A DNA stretch of 64,000 nucleotides from Henriciella sp. AS95 (GTDB taxonomy: Bacteria > Pseudomonadota > Alphaproteobacteria > Caulobacterales > Hyphomonadaceae), in the NCBI RefSeq assembly GCF_038900055.1, contig NZ_JBBMQM010000001.1, forward strand, positions 3,038,001-3,102,000. Direction: 5' to 3'. Within the stretch, counting starts at the first letter, position 1. Each line of letters starts with the position of its first letter. A program made the position numbers and the translations under genes. The notes beneath the pieces are model-generated. The model had not been told where the DNA came from and did no database searches. It saw only the letters and a list, made by a program, of their open reading frames with translations. Positions 17,930 through 26,465 of the stretch are shown here, piece by piece.

Positions 17930-18948
17930 GCCCGAATGACATCACAGTCGTCATCCCGACCTATAACAGGCCGGAAAGCCTGCACCGGGCTGTCGAGAGT
18001 CTGTTCTGGCAGTCGGTCCGCAAGGAAGGCTTCACCGTCCTGATCGCCGACAATTCCGCCGACGCATCCGCCCGCTTCACGTTTGACGCGCTCACCGGCA
18101 AAGCGCCTGAAGGCGTCACGCTGCACTATGTCCACGCGCCCGCCCCGGGCGTCGCCAATGCCCGCAACGCCGCAATGGACGCGCTCGACACCCAGCTCGT
18201 CGCCTTCCTCGATGATGACCAGTCGGCCCCGGTCCATTGGCTGGAAGAATTACTCGCGACCTATGAAGGCTATGGCGCCGCGGTCACCTTCGGCCCGATT
18301 GCAACGGAGCTGCCAGAAGCCGTCACCGCGCACCAGTCGTACTTTGAAGACTTCTTCGGCCGCGATCCGCGCCTGCGCGAAGGCTTCATCGACAAGCCTT
18401 ATGGCTGCGGCAACTCACTGCTCGATACGCACCAGATCCCCGGCGACAAACCGTGGTTCGACGTCAAGATGAACGAGGTCGGTGGAGAGGATGATCTCCT
18501 CTGGGTCCGCCTCAAGGATGCCGGACGCAAATTCGCCTGGGCCCCGAAAGCCACCAGTTACGAACACCCGCTGCCACAGCGCGTGACGCTGTCCTACACG
18601 CTGCGCCGGGCCCTCTCTTACGGCCAGGGGCCTTGCACACTGGCCCTCCGGGCAGACCCGCCGCGCTATGCCAGCCTCGTCATGTGGATGGCGATCGGCG
18701 CAGGCAAATTCGCCCTGCACGGCACCAAATGGCTCGCCATGTGGGCCCTGCGCCATCCAGACCGTGCCTATGAACTCGACAAGGCCGTTCGCGGCCTCGG
18801 CAAGATCCTGTTCTGGAAGAAAATGAAGTTCTACGGCGCGGCCACGGTCAGCCAGCGCTCAACGCCCGCCATACCCGCCGGATCAACGGATTCGGACGAT
18901 AGCCGGGCGAGCCGCCATCCGGGCCAGCCGCTCCCCGCGAACCGCTGA
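17926..18948 (+). CDS. Family 2 glycosyltransferase of the holdfast-type locus, HfsG-like
   Basis: 340 residues. GT-A landmarks are ITVVIPTYNRPESLHRAVESL, VLIADNS, APGVANARNAAMD and AFLDDDQSAP (the DxD site), then NEVGGEDDLLWVRLKDAG with the ED catalytic-base motif and TLRRALSYGQGP. It starts by an ATGA overlap with hfsH and is the last plus-strand gene of the group. The C-terminal about 30 residues (SQRSTPAIPAGSTDSDD onward) are low-complexity, and their DNA overlaps 66 bases of the convergent polymerase gene. Its adjacency to the deacetylase matches the hfsG-hfsH order of Caulobacter, but the name is not certain. Confidence 0.87.
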   Translation: MSPNDITVVIPTYNRPESLHRAVESLFWQSVRKEGFTVLIADNSADASARFTFDALTGKAPEGVTLHYVHAPAPGVANARNAAMDALDTQLVAFLDDDQSAPVHWLEELLATYEGYGAAVTFGPIATELPEAVTAHQSYFEDFFGRDPRLREGFIDKPYGCGNSLLDTHQIPGDKPWFDVKMNEVGGEDDLLWVRLKDAGRKFAWAPKATSYEHPLPQRVTLSYTLRRALSYGQGPCTLALRADPPRYASLVMWMAIGAGKFALHGTKWLAMWALRHPDRAYELDKAVRGLGKILFWKKMKFYGAATVSQRSTPAIPAGSTDSDDSRASRHPGQPLPANR

Positions 18949-20235
18949 GACCTGCTCCCGTTTCGGCTCGCGCGACGCCGCCCGCTGCGGGATCGCCACT
19001 TTCACGGCCACCGCGACAAACGTCACCCAGACAATCGCATTCTGCTGAAGCGCGATACTCTCCGACAGGCTGAACAGCAGGAATTGCAGCGCCACCCCGC
19101 AGGCAAACACGCCATTCCAGCTCCTGAATGCCAGCAGCACCGACCGCCACAACATCACCAGATAGCAGATCGCAAACCCGGCCAGGCCCACAAGCCCAAT
19201 GCTCAGCGCCGTCTCCAGCCAGCCATTATGCGCCGTCGGCACAAGCCATTCCGTCGCCAGCCGCACCATATAGGCTGGCTGCGATTCAGCGCCCCAGAAC
19301 GCCGCGTACCCATAGCCGAAGAGCGGCCGCTGCCCGATCGCATCGATCAGCACGGCCCAGATGTCCGTCCGCCCTGTCAGGGTCGCATCCCGGCCGAGCA
19401 GCTGGAACACCAGGCCCGGCTCGACCACCATCACCGTGGCAAAAGCCCCGACCAGGATCACCCCCAGCCAGATGGATGAAATCGTCGTCACCGGTCCGCG
19501 CCGCATCCACGCCGCCCCGGCCAGCACACCGAAGCCGAGCATCAGGCCGAGCAGCGCTGTCTTCGATGTCGAGAGGATCACCAGCGCCGCGCAGAGCAGC
19601 ACGCCGCCGCCCCAGACCATTCGCCACGGCTTGTCCATCAGGAACAGGAAGGCGCAGAGAAAAGCCGCGCGCGCCATATGCCCGCCCATCGCATTCTTCT
19701 CCCACCAGAGCCCGCGCCACGCGCCGACATGAACCTCATCCATGATGCCGAAACCCGGCGCTGCAAGGCCCGCCCCCAATGAGATGAAAGCGAGGAATAT
19801 CCACACCGCGCCAAGCAGTCTCAGCAGCGTGCGCCAGTCATAACGTACCGCCAGATAAAAGCCGGCCAGCGTCGTTGCCACGATGGCGACCGCCCGCCGC
19901 TCCGTCACTTCCGGATTGATCGACCAGGCGACACTCGCGCAGGCCAGCAGCAGGATAAACAACAGGAACGGCATGCGAAGCGCCGCGCGAAACATCTGCG
20001 GCAGCTTCCAGAGCGCCCCCATGCCGACCAGTCCGTAAACCGGCAGCCATAACAGCCTCAAAAATCCGCTCTCAGGGTTTTCCTCGCTGGCAAACAGGCG
20101 TGGCAACAGGCCTTCGGTAAACAGAACCAGGCAGGCAAAGGCGACCGCGATCTCGCAAATGAGCGCGAACCTCAGCAGCGGGTCCTTGCCCTGCGAGGCC
20201 GCGCTACCCTGCGAGACGGTCAGCGAAGCGGGCAT
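18883..20235 (-). CDS. hfsC: O-antigen polymerase/ligase-type membrane protein, HfsC/Wzy-like
   Basis: 450 residues with about 11-12 hydrophobic segments and a large loop between about residues 300 and 345 containing QPLFGYGYAAFWG and HNGWLETALSIGLVGL, features of the Wzy_C/O-antigen ligase superfamily. The loop with H-N-G-xxE is where these enzymes act on lipid-linked glycans in the periplasm. It begins with GGGAG before ATG 20235 and overlaps the end of hfsB by 32 bases. HfsC in Caulobacter polymerises holdfast repeat units together with HfsI. The C-terminal tail REPKREQVSAVRGERLARM is positively charged, and its last 21 codons overlap the opposing glycosyltransferase gene. Confidence 0.85.
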   Translation of the reverse strand: MPASLTVSQGSAASQGKDPLLRFALICEIAVAFACLVLFTEGLLPRLFASEENPESGFLRLLWLPVYGLVGMGALWKLPQMFRAALRMPFLLFILLLACASVAWSINPEVTERRAVAIVATTLAGFYLAVRYDWRTLLRLLGAVWIFLAFISLGAGLAAPGFGIMDEVHVGAWRGLWWEKNAMGGHMARAAFLCAFLFLMDKPWRMVWGGGVLLCAALVILSTSKTALLGLMLGFGVLAGAAWMRRGPVTTISSIWLGVILVGAFATVMVVEPGLVFQLLGRDATLTGRTDIWAVLIDAIGQRPLFGYGYAAFWGAESQPAYMVRLATEWLVPTAHNGWLETALSIGLVGLAGFAICYLVMLWRSVLLAFRSWNGVFACGVALQFLLFSLSESIALQQNAIVWVTFVAVAVKVAIPQRAASREPKREQVSAVRGERLARMAARPAIVRIR

Positions 20236-20905
20236 CGGCTCCCATCCTGTTCATCACAATGCCAACAACCGTGCCGCCATGCGTCTCGATTTCGCGGCGA
20301 AGGCCGATCAGCTCTTCAGCGCCGGTCGAGTCGGCCTCCATCACGATGATCACGCCGTCCATCTGCGCGGCCATGGCCAGGCCGGCCGGCGAGCGCGACA
20401 GCGCTGGCGCATCGACGACGACCCAGTCAGCGGCCCGGCGCACCGTGCGCCACCATTCCGGCTGGGTGCGAAGCTGGACGCGCTGCCCGGCTCTCATCTC
20501 TTCATTGCGAAAGCGCGAGACGAGCAGCCGCGTCTTCTTGATTTCATGGACGGTGAACAGCTTGTTGGCCGCATTCGGCGACCCTCGGTCCACCCCCGGC
20601 GGCGTCAGCGTATAGATCGGATCAGTCTTCAGCGACGCATCAAACGCCCGGCCCGGCTCGCCCGCGTCGCGCACAAAGCCATTCTCGAAGGCTGCGAACA
20701 TCGCATTGCGACGAAGATCGAGGTCGATCAGCCAGGTCGATTTCTGCGACTTGCGCGCCGCCATCAGCGCAAAGGAGGCGGCGACGCTGGACGTCCCTTC
20801 CCCTTCGCGCGCAGAGATGAACATCACGCACCGCCCGCCCGACTGCGGGGTCAGGCGCGACGCGGTCATCCACGTGCGGTCAAGTTTGTGTCGAAGGTCT
20901 CGCAT
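20204..20905 (-). CDS. hfsB: CpsD/Wzc kinase-like chain-length partner, HfsB-type
   Basis: 233 residues with a P-loop-like segment FISAREGEGTSSVAASFALMAA near residues 29-50, then STWLIDLDLRRNAMF (Walker A'-like), WVVVDAPALSRSPAGLAMAAQMDGVIIVMEADST and GIVMNRMG. The P-loop lacks the usual GKT/GKS lysine (GEGTSS instead), and there is no C-terminal tyrosine cluster, so ATPase or autokinase activity may be lost or altered. This is typical of CpsD-like partners in Caulobacterales hfs loci. It would associate with the HfsA co-polymerase at the inner membrane. It lies upstream of and overlaps hfsC. A TonB receptor separates it from hfsA. Confidence 0.85.
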   Translation of the reverse strand: MRDLRHKLDRTWMTASRLTPQSGGRCVMFISAREGEGTSSVAASFALMAARKSQKSTWLIDLDLRRNAMFAAFENGFVRDAGEPGRAFDASLKTDPIYTLTPPGVDRGSPNAANKLFTVHEIKKTRLLVSRFRNEEMRAGQRVQLRTQPEWWRTVRRAADWVVVDAPALSRSPAGLAMAAQMDGVIIVMEADSTGAEELIGLRREIETHGGTVVGIVMNRMGADARFADRLAG

Positions 20906-20947
20906 CAGGCCCGTCTATCCTAGGACTCACAGGGCTAACACGCGCTG

Positions 20948-20965
20948 GTTAATGCTTTTCTTAAC
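20948..20965. promoter_or_regulatory. GTTAA-N8-TTAAC inverted repeat upstream of hfsB
   Basis: GTTAA (20948-20952) and TTAAC (20961-20965) lie about 43-60 bases upstream of the hfsB start. They resemble a CtrA-type TTAA-N7-TTAA box but with 8 bases between the TTAA halves. CtrA is the cell-cycle regulator of Caulobacterales, so binding is plausible but unproven. Confidence 0.35.
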
Positions 20966-21028
20966 GATCCATCCTCTGCGAGGTTTCCGGGCACCGGCAC
21001 AGACGACACCCGGAATGGCCTCGTCAGC

Positions 21029-23314
21029 CTAGAAGGATTTGCGCAGGCGTGCCCCGTACAGGGTCGGTGTGCCTGAGATAAAGGTCGGGATCCCGAAGCC
21101 GTCGCCTGTATTGCCCGCATCGATGATATACTCTTCGCCAAACATGTTGTTGACATAGGCCTCGATGCCGAACCCGTTCTCCAGCTCCAGCTGAACGTTT
21201 AGATTGAACAGGCCATAGGCATCCTGGCTGATCAGGTCACGTTGGGAGTTGTCGAAGAAGACCTCCGACTGCCAGGTATAGCTCGGCACGATCGTGACGC
21301 TGCCAAAGCCCTCATCCAGCAACAGGACGCGGGCCGAAAGCGCAGCCTTGTGGTCTGGCGACAGCCGCAGCTTGTTGCCCCCGAATGACGCGCCCGGCTC
21401 GTCATCAAACCGCGCATGATTATAGCCATAGGACGCCACGACATTCAGCCAGTCGCTCGCAAACCAGTTTGCTTGGGCCTCGAAACCGTCTGCCGTCGCA
21501 TCGCCGGCATTGATTGGCTCGATCAGGCCATCATCGGTGATCTGCGTCGACTGGAAATTGCTGTAATCGTAATAGAAGACCGACGCGTCGAAATTGAGAT
21601 CGCCATTCAGGAACGCGCCTTTGACACCGGCCTCATAGGCATCGACGATTTCCGCATCCAGGATAGCAAACCCGGCCGCCGGGGCCGACGCCGAGGCGGT
21701 GATCACTTCCGGACGGCGCCCGCGCGCATAGTTGGCGAACAGATTGACCGTATCGGTCAGTTCGAACTTGGCCGCCGCGCGCCATGTGACGTCGTCGAAC
21801 GTCTCGCTGCGCTCAATCAGACCGCCCGATGGCTGAACAAACAGCCCGGCACCGGTCAGCGCGCTCGGCCCATTGAGCAGCTCGACCAGCAGGCCGCTGG
21901 TCTTGTCCTCTGTGGTGTAGCGCACGCCGCCCGTCAGATCGAGCCGGTCGGTGACGGACACGGTCGCATCGGCAAACAGGTCAATCGCCTGCGTGTCACC
22001 ATAATTGGTGAACTGCTCATTATGGATCGGCTTCAGCGGAACCACCAGCGTGCCGCCCGACTGCTGATAGGCCGTCAAATTGATCGCAGGAAAGTCGCTG
22101 GCATCCGGCGCATCTGGCGCCACAAGAAACCCGCCAAGCAAGGCCTGCACAGCGCGCTCGTCAAAGGTCAGAGGAACGTACTGGCTGCCTTCCTCATCGA
22201 GATAGCTCGCACCGACAAAGCCGCGCACCCGGCCGCCATCATCATAGTTGAGGCGGAACTCCTGGCTGAGCTGCTCGCCCGTGGCGTCCTCGCCGAAAAT
22301 CAGCAGGTCGAGCCCGAAGCCGTCGGGATCGAACACTTCCAGGCTGTCAAAGTCGCGCCAGCCGGAGATGGAGGTCAGCGACAGCGTGTCATTGATCGTC
22401 CAGTCGGTCAGCAGCGTCACGCTGCGAACCTCACGCTCGAGACCGAGCTTCTTGCCGCCGAGAAAATCGCCGAACGTATTGAGATTGGCAGGCTCCCACG
22501 GATCGGAAGACCGGCCCGGTAGCGGGTCGAAAGCCTTGGACTTGAAGCTGGTGCCGGACGGATTGTCTTTCTGATAGTTGGCGATCAGATCAAACCGCAG
22601 CTGGTCGCTGGCCTCAAAAGCCAGCGAGGCGCGCACCGCCTTCATGTCCTGGCTGTTGAAATCTTCTTCTGCCGGATTGAGGCTCTCGACATAGCCATCG
22701 CGCTCGCGCAGGCGACCGGCAACGCGGAAGGCCAGCTTGTCGGTGATCGGGCCGGTGACATATCCATCAAGATAGCGCTCGGACAGATTGCCGATCCCTG
22801 CCGTCACCTCACCGGAAAAGTCGAATTCCGGCTTTGCCTGAATGACGTTCACCCCGCCGATCAGAGCGCCGCGGCCAAACAGGGTTGGCTGCGGGCCCTT
22901 GGCGACTTCGACGCGCTCAATATCGAACAGCTCGACGATCGATCCGCGTGAACGGGAAATCGAGACCCCGTCCTGAAAGATCGCGATGCGCGGTTCGATA
23001 TTGGCTTCGCCGCTGTCGGAGGTGATGCCGCGGATCACGAAGCCCGGATTGTTCGGGCTCTGCTCCTGAACCTCAAAGCCAGGCACATAGCGGGCAAGGT
23101 CGGAAAATTCGTCCAGGCCGAGATCGTTCAACAGTTCGGAATCGACAACAGACACGGAGACCGGCACGTCGCGAAGATTTTCTTCACGCTTCTGGACCGT
23201 GACCGTTACGGTCGATTGGCGCAACTCAGCTTCGCTATCAGCCTGAGCAGATGCGGGCAGGCAATGTGCGCCGATCATGGCCAGCGACGTTGTCGAAAAC
23301 AGCAGGTATTTCAT
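21029..23314 (-). CDS. TonB-dependent outer-membrane receptor inside the holdfast-type locus
   Basis: 761 residues. A signal peptide MKYLLFSTTSLAMIGAHCLPASA precedes a TonB-box-like STVTVTVQKREENL. The plug carries VPVSVSVVDSELLNDLG, YVPGFEVQEQ, FVIRGITSD, IAIFQDGVSISRSRGSIVELFDIERVEVAKGPQPTLFGRGALIGGVNV, then the barrel, ending YGARLRKSF with a terminal Phe. The ligand is unknown. It resembles the iron-complex or general outer-membrane receptor type common in Sphingomonadales and Hyphomonadaceae. It sits between hfsB and hfsA, all on the minus strand, with gaps of 123 and 177 bases. An insertion into the hfsAB order is the simplest explanation. A TACTTTGCAA element upstream matches that of the first receptor. 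Confidence 0.94.
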   Translation of the reverse strand: MKYLLFSTTSLAMIGAHCLPASAQADSEAELRQSTVTVTVQKREENLRDVPVSVSVVDSELLNDLGLDEFSDLARYVPGFEVQEQSPNNPGFVIRGITSDSGEANIEPRIAIFQDGVSISRSRGSIVELFDIERVEVAKGPQPTLFGRGALIGGVNVIQAKPEFDFSGEVTAGIGNLSERYLDGYVTGPITDKLAFRVAGRLRERDGYVESLNPAEEDFNSQDMKAVRASLAFEASDQLRFDLIANYQKDNPSGTSFKSKAFDPLPGRSSDPWEPANLNTFGDFLGGKKLGLEREVRSVTLLTDWTINDTLSLTSISGWRDFDSLEVFDPDGFGLDLLIFGEDATGEQLSQEFRLNYDDGGRVRGFVGASYLDEEGSQYVPLTFDERAVQALLGGFLVAPDAPDASDFPAINLTAYQQSGGTLVVPLKPIHNEQFTNYGDTQAIDLFADATVSVTDRLDLTGGVRYTTEDKTSGLLVELLNGPSALTGAGLFVQPSGGLIERSETFDDVTWRAAAKFELTDTVNLFANYARGRRPEVITASASAPAAGFAILDAEIVDAYEAGVKGAFLNGDLNFDASVFYYDYSNFQSTQITDDGLIEPINAGDATADGFEAQANWFASDWLNVVASYGYNHARFDDEPGASFGGNKLRLSPDHKAALSARVLLLDEGFGSVTIVPSYTWQSEVFFDNSQRDLISQDAYGLFNLNVQLELENGFGIEAYVNNMFGEEYIIDAGNTGDGFGIPTFISGTPTLYGARLRKSF

Positions 23315-23356
23315 GGGAGGCTCCGCAGTTTGTTTGTTTGCGGAGGCCCTTAGTTG

Positions 23357-23366
23357 TACTTTGCAA
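23357..23366. promoter_or_regulatory. TACTTTGCAA element upstream of second TonB receptor
   Basis: The ten-base string matches exactly the core of the palindrome at 3811-3832 (its minus strand), which lies upstream of the other TonB receptor. Here it is 43 bases upstream of the start codon. Outside the core the symmetry is weak, so this may be a half-site for a shared regulator or a promoter element. Confidence 0.3.
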
Positions 23367-23491
23367 CAGTTAAGCGACGAATATGCGCACTGGCGAAGAA
23401 AACCTCCGCTGTGGCTGTTTGGTCACGTCAGAAAAGGGCAGCCGATCGACCGATGCTCCGTATACGGCATATGCCCGGGCGCGGATGGGCG

Positions 23492-25012
23492 TCAAACCGT
23501 TCCGACCGCACCGATCACAGGCAAGCCGGTGGTCCGCTCAACAGACGCCGCAGTCGGAAAGCCGCGCCGCGTCAGCGCATAGAGCAGGCCTGCCATCAGC
23601 GCGCTAAAGGCGGCAAAGAGAAAAGCGAGCGCCGCGACTGGCATCTTCATGCTCGAGCCTTTGACCGGCACGCGCGCTGGCTCCAGCACGCGCACGCTAT
23701 CGGCCGACTCGACCGAAATTTCCGCCAGCGCATTCTCCTGGATTTCGCGCACGGAGAAATTCTCGACATTGGCTTCCATCAGCGCCTTGCGCCGCTGCAG
23801 CTCCTGCCATTCCGGCGTCAGATCATTGAGCCGTGAGAGCCGCGATTCCACGCTCTCCAGCTGGCGCCGAAGCTCGGCCTCCTGCAGGGCGAGCGATTGC
23901 TGTTCAGCCTCAAGATTGGCGGCGGCCTGCTCGACCTGCTGATAGACCGGGTTCGGCCCGCGCCGCGTTGTGCCCGACAGGCCATCGCGAGAATTGAGAT
24001 AGTCTTCCAGCTGAGCAATGCGCGTATCGATGGCCTGCACGGCCCGCGAATCCGGTGTGTAGCGCGACAGCAGATCCTCGCGCTCGATCTTCAGCTGCAT
24101 CAGCTGGCTGGCCGAGCTGTCCTCGACATACATGTCCTGCTGGGGCTCGATCGTTGAGAGCTGCTGATTGTAGATATCCAGCTGGCCATTGACGGCGCTG
24201 GCCCGTGAGCGATTGGTCAGGAGCTCGCCTGAGATCGTCGCATAGAGTTGCTGCGCCGTCGCCCGCTCGCTTTCAAAGTCCCCAATATTGTTGGAGCGCA
24301 GGAAGGCGCGAATTTCGCTTTCAACATCAAGGAGTTGGCCCTCGAACTTCTTGCGCTGGTCCCGCAAACTGTCAGAGCCACTGCCCGCAAACACTTCCTG
24401 GCGATAATCGAGATAGGCGCCGATCATCGCATTCAGAAGCTCAGCCGACACCGCCGGGTCCTTGTGTTCCAGCTTCGCCGCAATGACCGGGGTCTTTGGC
24501 GCCGCGCCGGCAGAGAACTTCTTCTGCAGCGCGCCAATCGCCTTCTGGAAGGTTTCCTCCGCGATGGCGTCATGCAGGTCAGCCGGCTCCTTCGCCATGG
24601 CCTTGTCCATCGCTTCGACCAGCTCAGGGAAAATCCGCTCCAGCGGAAACATTTCCAGCGCGCGTTCGGCCACGACCGGGCTCTGCAGCACTTCAAGCTC
24701 GGCCATCAGGAGCTGTTCGGTATCCGGCGCGAGCGTCTGGCCTTCGCCCATCGTATTGCCAACCCGTGGGCGGAACACGCTCTCATCGCCAAGCCGCACA
24801 TAAAGCCTTGAGCGCGCTTCATATTCGGTCGGCATCTGGAAGGCCGTAAACAGGCCGAGCAGGAAGATGGGCAGGAAGACGAGGATCATGATCCACTTGG
24901 CCCGCCAAAGCCGGACAGCCAGGTCCAGCGGGCCAATCCGCGGGCGGTGGCGAACGCCAGTCTGATCGGCCCGGGGCGCGTGCCCCGTTCCCCAATCATC
25001 CGTGTTGCTCAT
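23492..25012 (-). CDS. hfsA: Wzz/Wzc-type polysaccharide co-polymerase, HfsA-like
   Basis: 506 residues. A cytosolic N-terminus leads to a first membrane segment at about residues 38-57 (KWIMILVFLPIFLLGLFTAF), then the Wzz motif YEARSRLYVRLGDESVFRP. A large periplasmic coiled-coil region follows (about residues 200-420, with RRQLESVESRLSRLNDLTPE), then a GNVR-like segment and a second membrane segment near 460-483, and a short C-terminal tail TTGLPVIGAVGTV. The cytosolic kinase domain of Wzc is missing, as usual when a separate HfsB exists. The protein controls chain length and, with the outer-membrane HfsD, forms the export path. It is divergent from hfsD across 89 bases. Confidence 0.9.
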   Translation of the reverse strand: MSNTDDWGTGHAPRADQTGVRHRPRIGPLDLAVRLWRAKWIMILVFLPIFLLGLFTAFQMPTEYEARSRLYVRLGDESVFRPRVGNTMGEGQTLAPDTEQLLMAELEVLQSPVVAERALEMFPLERIFPELVEAMDKAMAKEPADLHDAIAEETFQKAIGALQKKFSAGAAPKTPVIAAKLEHKDPAVSAELLNAMIGAYLDYRQEVFAGSGSDSLRDQRKKFEGQLLDVESEIRAFLRSNNIGDFESERATAQQLYATISGELLTNRSRASAVNGQLDIYNQQLSTIEPQQDMYVEDSSASQLMQLKIEREDLLSRYTPDSRAVQAIDTRIAQLEDYLNSRDGLSGTTRRGPNPVYQQVEQAAANLEAEQQSLALQEAELRRQLESVESRLSRLNDLTPEWQELQRRKALMEANVENFSVREIQENALAEISVESADSVRVLEPARVPVKGSSMKMPVAALAFLFAAFSALMAGLLYALTRRGFPTAASVERTTGLPVIGAVGTV

Positions 25013-25035
25013 ACCGTGCCCGACCCCGTCTCATC

Positions 25036-25043
25036 ATGGTTAA
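25036..25043 (-). promoter_or_regulatory. TTAACCAT half-site between hfsA and hfsD
   Basis: On the minus strand this reads TTAACCAT, the reported CtrA half-site. Two more TTAA elements follow at 25077-25080 and 25084-25087 in the same 89-base divergent promoter region. The spacing is not the canonical N7, so this is only a candidate. Confidence 0.35.
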
Positions 25044-25101
25044 GACCAGTGATGCGTCATGCGGCTTGATAATTCCTTAAACATTAACGAAGAGTCTCCC
25101 C

Positions 25102-25839
25102 GTGACTGCAACAGATTCCCGGTCACCAAACATGCACCGACTGTCCCTCATTCCAATTGCCCTTCTGCTCGGCGCCTGCCAGACGCCGGAGCCGAAGCCG
25201 TCGCCGCAATTTCCGGCGATGGACTGGCGCTATGAGGATGGCCGCGACTATGCCTATCTGATGGCTCCCGGTGATACGCTCCAGGTCATCTTCCATACCG
25301 CACCGGAGCTGAACCGCGACCTCGTCGTCGCCCCGGATGGTTCGATCAGCCTGCCCTATATCGGCCCCGTCCAGGCCTCTGCCCGCACATCGGGAGAGCT
25401 GCGCACCAGCCTCATCCAGGCCTATGCGTCAGAGCTGAAAGACCCCGATATCGACGTCATCCCGACCGGCTTTGCCAGCCAGCGCATCTTCGTCGGCGGT
25501 GAGGTGAATTCACCGGGCATGATGGAATTGCCAGGCCAGATCGACCCGCTCCAGGCGATCATCATGGCAGGCGGCATGAATGACCGCGCCAAGCCGTCCA
25601 ATGTCGCGCTGATGCGCCGGATGCCTGGCGGCCAGGTGATGACCGCGGTGATCGACATCAATAAAGGCCTGAACGACCCAGCCCTGGCCGACTGGACGCC
25701 GCTGCGCCGTTTCGATGTCGTCTATGTCCCGCGCTCGAAAATCGCGGCCGAAAACCTCTTCGTCCAGCAATGGATCCGCGCCGCCCTCCCCCTCGACTTC
25801 TCCTTCTACTACGACGTCGCCGGACAGCTGCGGGACTAA
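25102..25839 (+). CDS. hfsD: Outer-membrane polysaccharide export lipoprotein, HfsD/Wza-like
   Basis: 245 residues from GTG 25102, with GAAGAG upstream. An ATG at 25132 would give a shorter, more standard lipoprotein signal. LIPIALLLGACQ is a lipobox, with Cys as the lipidated residue. The mature part has the poly_export (PES) motif APGDTLQVIFHTAPELNRDLVVAPDGSISLPYIGPVQASARTSGEL, then a SLBB-like domain with RIFVGGEVNSPGMMELPGQIDPLQAIIMAGGM. The C-terminus near WIRAALPLDFSFYYDV may form an amphipathic membrane-spanning helix. OPX proteins form the outer-membrane pore for capsule or holdfast export. It is divergent from hfsA. No HfsF flippase gene is found in the window. Confidence 0.9.
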   Translation: MTATDSRSPNMHRLSLIPIALLLGACQTPEPKPSPQFPAMDWRYEDGRDYAYLMAPGDTLQVIFHTAPELNRDLVVAPDGSISLPYIGPVQASARTSGELRTSLIQAYASELKDPDIDVIPTGFASQRIFVGGEVNSPGMMELPGQIDPLQAIIMAGGMNDRAKPSNVALMRRMPGGQVMTAVIDINKGLNDPALADWTPLRRFDVVYVPRSKIAAENLFVQQWIRAALPLDFSFYYDVAGQLRD

Positions 25840-25853
25840 GTCGTGCCCCGCCC

Positions 25854-26045
25854 TCGTGGTTCGACTTCGCTCACCATGAAGGCTATTGAGAGGGATGCTG
25901 GAAATGCCTTCGTCTACATTCTGAAATGTACCGACAGGAAATATTATATCGGCAGTCATCGCGGCGACGATGTCGCCTTGCGGGTCGCCCAACAAAATCT
26001 GCAACGTCCCAATAAGCCTTCATGGTGAGCGAAGTCGAACCACGA
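25854..26045. repeat. 192-bp element with perfect 31-bp inverted repeats around a GIY-YIG remnant
   Basis: Arms at 25854-25884 and 26015-26045 are exact reverse complements over 31 bases (starting TCGTGGTTCGACTTCGCTCA and ending GAAGTCGAACCACGA). They enclose 130 bases encoding a fragment of a GIY-YIG protein. Related repeat sequence occurs at 32893-32959 and 32983-33003. Small GIY-YIG genes with terminal inverted repeats are dispersed in many alphaproteobacteria, which suggests a minimal mobile or mobilised element. Confidence 0.75.
25876..26028 (+). pseudogene. Truncated GIY-YIG nuclease-like gene
   Basis: An ATG inside the left repeat arm opens a frame reading FVYILKCTDRKYYIGSHRGDD, the two beta strands and GIY-YIG-type core of a small nuclease-like protein, then ALRVAQQN. 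It then runs into the right repeat arm and stops. Full-length relatives have about 85-100 residues, with an Arg and a Glu catalytic residue and a C-terminal helical part. Here only the first third remains, so it is very probably decayed. Confidence 0.65.
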
Positions 26046-26075
26046 AGGCGGCAGGCGCGAAGGAAAAAATCGAAA

Positions 26076-26351
26076 TCAGTTCGCCAGCTGCAACCAGGCG
26101 CGCGCCGATTTCAGTGCTTCCTTGATCTCTTCAGACGACAGCATGTCGGCCATTTGCGAGCGGTATTCCTTCGCCGCCTCAGAACCCTTGAGCACAGCCA
26201 GGTTGAACCATTTGTGCGCCTGGACCATGTCGGCATCGACGCCGAGTCCTTCTGAATAAGCCAGACCGACCTTACACAGATCATCCCCGCTCGAGCTCGA
26301 AGAAATGCCCGTTTCAGGGGCGATTTCAGTAACCAGATCCGAATATGCCAT
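26076..26351 (-). CDS. Sel1-repeat protein
   Basis: 91 residues from ATG 26351, preceded by GAAAGGAACAAGG. The frame is open upstream to 26567 but that part is not protein-like. The core DLCKVGLAYSEGLGVDADMVQAHKWFNLAVLKGSEAAKEYRSQMADMLS is one and a half Sel1-like repeats (SLR), a TPR-related fold with the characteristic AHKWFxLA phrase. An N-terminal serine-rich segment precedes it and the C-terminus SARAWLQLAN closes the helix. Similar short Sel1 proteins are common in Caulobacterales, with no assigned role. It lies between the GIY-YIG element and a divergent small membrane protein, with several GTTAAC sites upstream. Confidence 0.8.
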   Translation of the reverse strand: MAYSDLVTEIAPETGISSSSSGDDLCKVGLAYSEGLGVDADMVQAHKWFNLAVLKGSEAAKEYRSQMADMLSSEEIKEALKSARAWLQLAN

Positions 26352-26465
26352 TGCCTTGTTCCTTTCACCCACCCGGCTGGCTTTTGCGCCTTGTATCCGA
26401 GCCTGTTTTCCATCACGCCACCGCCTCGGTGACTTGAACTCAGGTTGACCTCGGACCTTTGCCGT

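Noticed and set aside
25854-26045. Insertion sequence with terminal inverted repeats
   Set aside because: There is no transposase coding capacity in 192 bases, and I saw no target-site duplication. The internal frame is a GIY-YIG fragment.
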